From Pseudobdellovibrionaceae bacterium (lineage in GTDB: Bacteria > Bdellovibrionota > Bdellovibrionia > Bdellovibrionales > JAMPXM01), in contig CAJYIL010000404.1 in NCBI GenBank assembly GCA_913774795.1, forward strand, positions 1-12,172: DNA of 12,172 nucleotides. Reading direction: 5' to 3'. The notes beneath the pieces are model-generated. The model did not search any database. It was not told the DNA's origin and saw only the letters and a list, made by a program, of their open reading frames with translations. A program made the translations under genes and the position numbers. The first letter of the stretch is position 1, and every line of letters begins with the position of its first letter. Positions 1 to 6,114 of this stretch are shown one piece after another.

Positions 1-1893
1 CTCGCCCAAGGCGAAGTTTTCGAATTAGATGATCGGCTTGCGATGGCGCTTGGTGCGCATCAAATTCACTTCTATCTTATTCGCCAAGACGGAAAAGATA
101 TCCTCTACGGAAATGAAGCGGGACCTCAAGACCGCATCTTATTCGTCAATCAGCCCGGAACATTTTCGGACGAAAACGTTCGCTACATCGTCACCCAAGT
201 CGGCTCATACCAACTCATTGTTGGGCACAAAACTTCGTTCAAGTCCTACTTGGGATTTTTCTGGGATTTACTTGGCAAAGACAAGATCATCGATCTCTTC
301 CTTGAGATCTCAGGGTTTGTAACCATTCTTTTGATTTCTTTCCGAGATCTCCGCCAAGTCCTCAAGCGCATCACCCAGCGCGGTGCCACGCGCGGTGACC
401 TTGCGCTGGCCAAATCCAGAGAGACGCTCACGCTCGTGAGAGGCCTGCAAGGTTTTGAAAACCAAGCGAATGCGCTGAAGGCGGAGAAAGACACCTTCCG
501 GTCGCAGGTTTTGCCAGCGCTCCGCAGGGAACTCGAATCAGGCAAGAAGCCACCTTACGAGTTCGGGTGCACGCTCGTCCGCACCGACATCAACAACTTC
601 ACGCAAGTCTTCATGTCGGAGAAGCGCGCCGAGTTTATGGCGGCGATCAACGAGTTCTTCCTGGGTGTGACGCACTTGGTGTCGCGCTATAACGGTTCGG
701 TTTATGAGTTCGTTGGCGATGAAGTGTTGTTCTATTTCAAGGATGACGATCATGCGTCGAGTAGCGCGATTGCGATTTCGGCGTTGAGAGATATTCATCG
801 TTTAGCGATGAAAGTTTCTGAGAAGACCGAAGAGCAAGGTTACGCGTTTAGAATCAAGTCGAGTGTGGCGCATGGGTTGCTCAGATTTGGTCCGCTTGTC
901 GATGCGCATGCGCTGGCAGGCCCGCCGCTTATTGAAACCGTAAGAATGCTCTCACACGTTCACGAGAAATCAGAGAACACTGTTTTGTTCGATGAATCGA
1001 TGAGCGATGCGGTGAGTGAACTTTGCCGGAGTACCAAGCAGCAGGTCGTGATGCTAAAGGGTCTGAAAGGTGCGCGATCGCTGGTGACGCTTGAAGCGTT
1101 CACGCCGCTTTCGCTCCATCTCCGCCAAGGCGATGAGAAGGCTCTGAAAAACGCGACGTACTACCGCGATGACGAAGACACCGTCGAGATTCTGAACTTC
1201 GTTAAAATGAATCACGGAAAAATCGACAGTGCTCAGCTCAACACGTTAGTTTCGCTGTTCAGGCAGTACACGGTCGCAAAGACTTCGCCCGAGGTTCGTC
1301 GCGCGTATGTTGATTGTCTTAATGAGCTCTCGCATCATCATGACGAAAAAGACGTGTACCTCTACGCTTCGCTGGTGAGTGCGGCGAACCATATATTGTC
1401 AGCAAAAGAGTGGGCCGGAGAGGTTCGCGCGGCGATGTACGGGTGTCTCACTCATCCGAACCGACGAGTTGTCGCAAACGCGCTTGATATCTTCGCGACG
1501 TTTGAGCCAGAAGCGGGTGAGAAGATCTTCGCGGATCTCGCGAAGAGCGGAGATAACCGCATCGAGGCAAACTCTTTGATTAAAGAAGCCAAGCGCGGTT
1601 GGAAGAAAAAGACAGCGCAGTGGCTCAAGACAATGATGAAAGCACCTTCACCGTATTCGAAAGCTTCTGCGCTCTACGCATTAGGTGAGATCGCGCAGCA
1701 CTTTAAGGAAACGGATGAAGTCGCGTTTGCGTCGGATGCCGACCTGCAGGCGCTACTCGAGATGGTTCCAAAGCTGACGGAGCACGCGAACGCGATGGTT
1801 CGTCGTCAGGCTCTGGCGGCGCAGGCGAAATCGGGTCGCTCAGTCGCGGCCGAAAAAGCCGAGATGGTCACTCCGCTTCGCAAAATCGGCTAA
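1..1893 (+). CDS. Membrane-anchored class III nucleotide cyclase-like protein with C-terminal HEAT-like repeats (5' partial)
   Basis: The frame is open from base 1, so the true start lies upstream; 630 residues are visible. Residues 1-85 look like the end of an extracytoplasmic or sensor segment. One hydrophobic helix lies around residues 96-114, followed by basic residues and a short helical, possibly coiled-coil linker (about 140-180). A class III adenylate/guanylate cyclase domain spans about 186-370. It has a metal-binding Asp in TDINNF (D196) and a second in FVGDEVLFYF (D240), 44 residues apart, which is the classic spacing. The base-recognition lysine position holds Glu (E236), its partner position appears to be Ala (A304), and the transition-state Asn position appears to be Ile (I311), while the Arg is kept (R315). 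Substrate and activity are therefore uncertain. Residues about 430-610 are paired amphipathic helices resembling HEAT repeats, probably a protein-interaction arm. If active it would make a cyclic nucleotide at the inner membrane face. The gene converges on the acetyltransferase gene with 4 bases between them. Confidence 0.85.
   Translation, partial: LAQGEVFELDDRLAMALGAHQIHFYLIRQDGKDILYGNEAGPQDRILFVNQPGTFSDENVRYIVTQVGSYQLIVGHKTSFKSYLGFFWDLLGKDKIIDLFLEISGFVTILLISFRDLRQVLKRITQRGATRGDLALAKSRETLTLVRGLQGFENQANALKAEKDTFRSQVLPALRRELESGKKPPYEFGCTLVRTDINNFTQVFMSEKRAEFMAAINEFFLGVTHLVSRYNGSVYEFVGDEVLFYFKDDDHASSSAIAISALRDIHRLAMKVSEKTEEQGYAFRIKSSVAHGLLRFGPLVDAHALAGPPLIETVRMLSHVHEKSENTVLFDESMSDAVSELCRSTKQQVVMLKGLKGARSLVTLEAFTPLSLHLRQGDEKALKNATYYRDDEDTVEILNFVKMNHGKIDSAQLNTLVSLFRQYTVAKTSPEVRRAYVDCLNELSHHHDEKDVYLYASLVSAANHILSAKEWAGEVRAAMYGCLTHPNRRVVANALDIFATFEPEAGEKIFADLAKSGDNRIEANSLIKEAKRGWKKKTAQWLKTMMKAPSPYSKASALYALGEIAQHFKETDEVAFASDADLQALLEMVPKLTEHANAMVRRQALAAQAKSGRSVAAEKAEMVTPLRKIG
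1852..1891 (-). terminator. Weak candidate intrinsic terminator for the minus-strand operon, inside the cyclase 3' end
   Basis: Read on the minus strand, AGCCGA (1891-1886) can pair with TCGGCT (1862-1857), and the next bases are T-rich (1857-1853). The stem is only 6 bp and the loop is 23 nt, so this is marginal. It is noted because the two convergent genes leave no intergenic room, so any terminator for the acetyltransferase transcript must lie inside the opposing coding sequence. Confidence 0.25.
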
Positions 1894-1897
1894 TTAA

Positions 1898-2407
1898 TTA
1901 AAGGCTATGCGCCAAAACCAAATCCCGCTGAGGGTCACTGCCCAGCTGGAAGATCTGTTCGCCAATCGGCTTGAAGAGCCACTTCTTGTAGAACGCGATG
2001 GCGCGTTCGTTTTTCTCCCAGACGCCAAGCCAGATGGTTTTGAAGCCTTCAGAGCGGGCGAGCGCGATCGAATGTTGCATCATCGTGTGTCCGAGACGCG
2101 AGCCTTGGTGGCGGACGTCGATGTAGAGCCGTGAAAGTTCGAGCGCAGGCTCGGCGACGGAAAACTTAGGCGAGTTCTTGGCCAAGATGTAGTAGCCGAT
2201 CAACTCCTCGCCGATACAGGCGACGACGACGCGGCGACGGGGATCGAGAATTTCGTCTCGCTGAGCGGCGGGAGTGAAACAAGTCGCAACATAAGAGTTC
2301 ATGTCATCGACAGTGTTCATCTCGGAATAAGTGTCGCGGAACGTTCGCTCGCACAAAGCCGAGAGTGCGGGAGCATCATCGGGGCGCGCGCGACGGAGCT
2401 CGATCAT
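1898..2407 (-). CDS. GNAT-family N-acetyltransferase, PaiA-like
   Basis: A 169-residue protein of normal single-domain GNAT length. It would transfer an acetyl group from acetyl-CoA to an amine in the cytoplasm. The acetyl-CoA (motif A) region is at about 92-110, with RHQGSRLG (99-106) in place of the usual R/QxxGxG/A. The C-terminal motif WEKNERAIAFYKKW (130-143), followed by IGEQIFQLGSDPQ, closely resembles the end of the PaiA polyamine acetyltransferases. A usual Gly after KKW is replaced by Leu. The substrate cannot be set from sequence; polyamines are one option suggested by the PaiA likeness, and ribosomal or small-molecule amines are others. A start 13 codons upstream is possible, but MIELRRARPDD is chosen because its ATG overlaps the protease stop as ATGA, indicating translational coupling, and because GNAT domains typically begin with this strand. 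It is the last gene of the add-lemA-protease operon, and its stop lies in the palindrome TTAATTAATTAA next to the convergent cyclase stop. Confidence 0.88.
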   Translation of the reverse strand: MIELRRARPDDAPALSALCERTFRDTYSEMNTVDDMNSYVATCFTPAAQRDEILDPRRRVVVACIGEELIGYYILAKNSPKFSVAEPALELSRLYIDVRHQGSRLGHTMMQHSIALARSEGFKTIWLGVWEKNERAIAFYKKWLFKPIGEQIFQLGSDPQRDLVLAHSL

Positions 2408-4398
2408 ACCGCGAGCGCCGGGAGCGGAGCTTCGAGAACTGCGCACAGGCCTCGGAGAAGTTGAGATTCTTTTTCGGTAACGGTTGCGTCGAGCAAGATC
2501 GTCTCGACGACGGCAGCAATCACCTTTTGCTGAGAAGCTGGTGCGAGATAGCTCAGTCGCTCAATCGACGACGAAATCTCATTGAGGGTGCATTCGTTCA
2601 TCGAACGAAACGTCGTTTCGACCGACAAGCTGCGCTTGATCGAAGCTGAGCCGGTATCAAAAGCGCGTTTAGCCGCTGTGACGTCAGACGCGCCTGCGTA
2701 TGCGACAGCCGAGAGCAAAGTCGAGAGATCATTTGCGGTGCGAGCACTCGAAATCGCGGGCTTGGCTTTGCGGGGGCGTGTGTCGCGGAGAAGCTGGTGA
2801 TCGAGCAGCGCGAGGGCGACGTATTCGTACAAGTTTAAAACTTCATCTGAGTGAACGAGCTGTTTGCAGAGCTCAAGAAGCATCGTCTTTGATTCCATCG
2901 TCAGATGGCGAAGAGGCGGAATCGTGATATCGAGGAGCGCAAGTCGATTGTCTTCGCCGACCGCAGAAAGCTGATCGCGGATCGCGACGATCTCTTTTAC
3001 TTCCTCGGTATTCAAAGCCGATGAGAGAATTTGCATCTGTGCGGGTTGAATCTCGGATTCGATGAAGAGAGCGACTGCGAGTAAGACCGCACCTTGTCGG
3101 TCGCGCGTGCGTTCGCGAATCGAGGCCGGGATCGAGTCGAGAAATTTGCGGGCCGCCGACACATCGTTCGCATCAGGCGCACCAATGGAGGCCACGACCT
3201 CGTGAGCCAGGGGGACTTGGCCCGGCGAAGTTGGGCGGGAGGCTGTCGGTGTTTGCACGGGCGAGCGCGGAGAGTCAGGGGCAGACGCAGCGTCAGCGAA
3301 CCCCGCCGTTACCTCAAGCCCGGCCGCCGACGCTTCCTCGGCTTCGCGAGCCGACAACGCCGGCTTCGGAATCCACGTGCCACTTTTCAAAAGTTGCGGG
3401 TCAACGCGTCCGATGCGCTCTTCGAGCGGAGGGTGAGTCGCGAACATCGACGAGAAGTTTAGGGCCGAGCCAAAGAACATGTGCGATGCCTCTTCGGCAT
3501 AGTGGGAGCGAATGCGCGAAGCGGGCGCGTATCCGCGAATCTTCATGAGCGCTCCGCCTATGCCTGCGGGATTTCGCGTGAACTGAACCGCCGAAGCGTC
3601 AGCGAGATACTCGCGCTGGCGAGAGACGGCCGCTTTGATCAAGCGAGCGAAGAAGACTCCGATGTAACCGATGACAAACATCGCCAGCCCGAAAATCACG
3701 AGCGCGCCCGCATCGTTTTTCTTCGAGGAAGATGAAGACGAAGAGGACGACGAGCGCGGAGAGTAATCAAAGAAGAGTCGGCCTATTGTCGCGATCACCA
3801 AAATTCCGCCGAGGACGCCCATCAATCGAAGATTGAGTCGCATGTCGCCGTTGAAGATGTGCGAGAACTCGTGAGCGACAACACCTTGGAGTTCGTCGCG
3901 CGTGAGTTGAGTCAGAGTGCCCCGGGTCACCGCGATGACGGCTTCGCCCGGGCGCATGCCGGCCGCGAACGCGTTAATCCCGTCTTCGTCAGGTAAAATG
4001 AAGACGCGGGGAACCGGCATGCCTGACGCAATCGACATTTCTTCAACTACGTTCATCAAACGGCGCTCGAGCGCATCGCGCGTGTCAGGTTCAACCGGCA
4101 CACCACCCAGCATGCGAGCGACTTTTTCGCCGCTTGAGCCTACTTGTATGACTCGCACGAGCGTTCCCGCCGCGATCACGGCGAGAATTGCGAGGGCGAT
4201 GAAAAGATCGTAAGGAAGAGCGGCCTCCGCGAGCGAGGTGCCGTATGCATTCGCGGAGTCTTGGGCCTTCTGAACGAGGAATAAGAAGTGCGCAACGATC
4301 GTGAGTGTCGCAACGATCGACGCGACGGCCAAGATGTACAAGAGGACAAGACGTTTCGTGGCCGTGCGGGCTTGAGCTTGCTGCTCGAAGAAGTTCAT
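2404..4398 (-). CDS. M48-family membrane zinc metalloprotease (HtpX-like core) with long C-terminal extension
   Basis: A 664-residue protein. Two N-terminal membrane helices (about 18-42 and 64-85) precede a peptidase M48 domain. The zinc site is HEFSH (H176, E177, H180), with the third ligand Glu in REYLAD (E263). Two more hydrophobic segments (about 191-210 and 231-253) lie between them, separated by a run of ten serines (216-225). The motif THPPLEERI (321-329) is typical of M48. A Pro/Ser/Thr-rich linker (about 365-395) leads to a helical C-terminal region of about 265 residues. Its last part (TILLDATVTEKESQLLRGL) resembles TerB/DjlA-like helical bundles. The opening MNFFEQQ and the overall size match the large M48 proteases that are often encoded beside LemA. 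It probably degrades or checks envelope proteins, with the active site facing the cytoplasm as in HtpX (inferred). The start ATG overlaps the lemA stop as TAATG with no clear Shine-Dalgarno, so translation is probably coupled. The stop overlaps the next gene as ATGA. Confidence 0.92.
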   Translation of the reverse strand: MNFFEQQAQARTATKRLVLLYILAVASIVATLTIVAHFLFLVQKAQDSANAYGTSLAEAALPYDLFIALAILAVIAAGTLVRVIQVGSSGEKVARMLGGVPVEPDTRDALERRLMNVVEEMSIASGMPVPRVFILPDEDGINAFAAGMRPGEAVIAVTRGTLTQLTRDELQGVVAHEFSHIFNGDMRLNLRLMGVLGGILVIATIGRLFFDYSPRSSSSSSSSSSKKNDAGALVIFGLAMFVIGYIGVFFARLIKAAVSRQREYLADASAVQFTRNPAGIGGALMKIRGYAPASRIRSHYAEEASHMFFGSALNFSSMFATHPPLEERIGRVDPQLLKSGTWIPKPALSAREAEEASAAGLEVTAGFADAASAPDSPRSPVQTPTASRPTSPGQVPLAHEVVASIGAPDANDVSAARKFLDSIPASIRERTRDRQGAVLLAVALFIESEIQPAQMQILSSALNTEEVKEIVAIRDQLSAVGEDNRLALLDITIPPLRHLTMESKTMLLELCKQLVHSDEVLNLYEYVALALLDHQLLRDTRPRKAKPAISSARTANDLSTLLSAVAYAGASDVTAAKRAFDTGSASIKRSLSVETTFRSMNECTLNEISSSIERLSYLAPASQQKVIAAVVETILLDATVTEKESQLLRGLCAVLEAPLPALAV

Positions 4399-4985
4399 TA
4401 GAACGAGACTTTGACGTTCTCGCGCTCGGCGACGTTTGTAATCTCAAACGGTTGAGCAACTCCGAAGGCGAACATGTTTGCAATGATCGAACCCGGGAAC
4501 ATCTCGCGCTTATTGTTATAGGTCATGACCGAGTCGTTGTAAGCCTGACGAGCAAACGAGATCTTGTTCTCGGTTGAAGTGAGTTCTTCTGTGAGTTGCA
4601 TCATGTTTTGGTTGGCCTTCAGGTCTGGGTAGGCTTCCATGACGACGTTCAAGCGACCGAGTGACGACATCAAAGCGCCTTCGGCGTTTTTCAAGGACGT
4701 CATCGCGGATTCGTCAGCGGGATTGGCGGCGACGGCCGAGCGTGCTGACGCGGCTTGGTTTCGCGCGGCGATGACCGCTTCAAGTGTTCCTGCTTCGTGC
4801 TTCAAATAGCCTTTGGCGGTCTCGACTAAATTTGGAATCAAGTCGTAACGACGTTTTAACTGAACATCGATTTGCGAGAACGCATTTTTGAGAACGTTTC
4901 GCGCGCCTACTAGGCCGTTGTACGTGCCCATGATCCAGAACAGAGCGATGGCGATAACGGCGATAGCGATGAAAAGTGCGACCAT
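4398..4985 (-). CDS. lemA: LemA family protein
   Basis: A 195-residue protein of normal LemA length. An N-terminal hydrophobic helix (about 3-19) anchors it, with a very short N-terminus, consistent with the family topology of a single membrane segment followed by a helical bundle. LemA hallmarks are clear: a YNGLV motif after the helix, the segment SQIDVQLKRRYDLIPNLVE, then AVIAARNQA, LNVVMEAYPDLKAN, and a C-terminal FPGSIIANMFAF. The molecular role of LemA is not well defined. In many bacteria it is encoded next to a membrane M48 protease, and that holds here: the lemA stop and the protease start share one base (TAATG). The gene begins 24 bases after the deaminase stop and has a strong ribosome binding site, which sets the start. 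Confidence 0.95.
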   Translation of the reverse strand: MVALFIAIAVIAIALFWIMGTYNGLVGARNVLKNAFSQIDVQLKRRYDLIPNLVETAKGYLKHEAGTLEAVIAARNQAASARSAVAANPADESAMTSLKNAEGALMSSLGRLNVVMEAYPDLKANQNMMQLTEELTSTENKISFARQAYNDSVMTYNNKREMFPGSIIANMFAFGVAQPFEITNVAERENVKVSF

Positions 4986-4992
4986 GATGAAT

Positions 4993-4998
4993 CCTCCT
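4993..4998 (-). promoter_or_regulatory. Consensus ribosome binding site of lemA
   Basis: On the minus strand AAGGAGG ends 7 bases before the lemA ATG (4985-4983). This is the best Shine-Dalgarno in the minus-strand operon. It suggests that LemA is translated independently and strongly, while the protease and acetyltransferase downstream rely on coupling. Confidence 0.75.
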
Positions 4999-5009
4999 TC
5001 AGCAACAGA

Positions 5010-6038
5010 CTAAACTTTAACTGTCGAGATGGGGCGTGGCCACACTTTCTGCTTTTGATCGTGCGGAATAAACGATGCGGCAGCGGCGGTGTCGTTGCAG
5101 CGATTGAAATCGTCCAGCGTGAGGCCAAGACTTTCGTGCAGCACGCGGTACTCATTCGTGAGATCAATGCCGAAAACGCCCGGGTCATCGGAGTTAATTG
5201 TCACCGGGACGCCGGCTTCCATGAGACGGCGAAACGGATGAGCGTCCAGGCGCGGTACCGCATGCGTGAGCCAGTTCGAAGTCGGGCAAAGTTCCAGAGT
5301 AATTCCGCGCGATCGAATGAACTCGATCATCTCTGGCGAGTGCTGAATCTGAACTCCGTGCCCGACGCGTTCCGCGCCAAGAAGTTCGACGGCTGTTCGA
5401 ACGAATTCGGGTGATTCAGGAACATCGGCCTCGCCTGAGTGAACGGTAATGTGAAGCCCCGCCGTCTTTGCGCGTTTAAAAAGGGGTGCAAACGGACGAG
5501 AATCGAAACCGATTTCGTTATCGGCGAGATCGAGGGCGACGAAGGTCTTCCGATTTGCGATCACAAAATCCGTGACGCGTTCACCTTCAGAAACCGGGAG
5601 AATGCGTTGAACGATCGCGATCAAACCTACTGCGATGGGGTAACGCGCACACGCGCGATCACGGCCGCGAACGATCGCGGAGTGAATCTGATCGAAACTC
5701 AAGTGTTCGTGACCCTGCTGAATAAAGGTCGGCGCGTAGCGCAGCTCGAGAATTCGAACTCCGTCCTGGAAGGCATCTTCGATGGCCTCGAACGTAATTC
5801 GTTCGAGGACTTCCTCGGTGGATAGCACGCCTTGGGTTGCCAAAAATTTACCCAAAACCGCCTCGAGATCATCCATGGGTTGGGTGACGAGATACATTTT
5901 CGCGAAGGCCTCGGCGTCATCGGGAACTTCGCGGCCACCTCCGGCCAAAAGCTCCCGGAGCGTCGAGGGACGCAACGAACATTCGAGGTGGCGGTGCAGT
6001 TCAACCTTTGGGATCGCTCGTAATTGCTCTAGGTTCAT
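5010..6038 (-). CDS. add: Adenosine deaminase (Add-type metal-dependent amidohydrolase)
   Basis: A 342-residue protein of normal length for the family. It hydrolyses the 6-amino group of adenosine or deoxyadenosine to give inosine in purine salvage. All metal and catalytic motifs are present: HRH (zinc ligands H15 and H17), VHSGEAD (H200, and proton-shuttle E203), GHG (H227), and NSDDPG (D284 zinc ligand, D285). The signature LCPTSN (250-255) is typical. One oddity is that the usual HLDG or HLEG after the first zinc histidines reads HLEC (C20). Because Glu replaces the adenosine-type Asp at 19, adenine deaminase or another family member such as aminodeoxyfutalosine deaminase cannot be excluded. 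I chose MNLEQLRAIPKVELH because Add proteins start close to the first motif. An in-frame ATG at 6059 is the alternative; neither has a convincing Shine-Dalgarno. It is the first gene of the minus-strand operon. Confidence 0.87.
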   Translation of the reverse strand: MNLEQLRAIPKVELHRHLECSLRPSTLRELLAGGGREVPDDAEAFAKMYLVTQPMDDLEAVLGKFLATQGVLSTEEVLERITFEAIEDAFQDGVRILELRYAPTFIQQGHEHLSFDQIHSAIVRGRDRACARYPIAVGLIAIVQRILPVSEGERVTDFVIANRKTFVALDLADNEIGFDSRPFAPLFKRAKTAGLHITVHSGEADVPESPEFVRTAVELLGAERVGHGVQIQHSPEMIEFIRSRGITLELCPTSNWLTHAVPRLDAHPFRRLMEAGVPVTINSDDPGVFGIDLTNEYRVLHESLGLTLDDFNRCNDTAAAASFIPHDQKQKVWPRPISTVKV

Positions 6039-6078
6039 GCGCCCAAGTGTTGCTCTCATAGGCGCAGCCTGACAACCG

Positions 6079-6109
6079 TTGACGGAAAGGGCCAAAGCCG
6101 GGCAAAAAT
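6079..6109 (+). promoter_or_regulatory. Weak candidate promoter for the transketolase
   Basis: In the 76-bp divergent gap, TTGACG (6079-6084, five of six with the -35 consensus) is followed after 19 bases by AAAAAT (6104-6109, four of six with the -10 consensus). Transcription would start at about 6115-6117, at or next to the ATG, implying a nearly leaderless mRNA. That would fit the lack of a good Shine-Dalgarno. I find no equally good promoter for the deaminase operon on the other strand. Confidence 0.25.
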
Positions 6110-6114
6110 CCTCT

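Noticed and set aside
4291..4319. Direct repeat CGCAACGATCG twice, 18 bases apart
   Set aside because: It lies in the protease signal/membrane helix and encodes repeated Ile-Val-Ala; it is explained by coding rather than a regulatory repeat.
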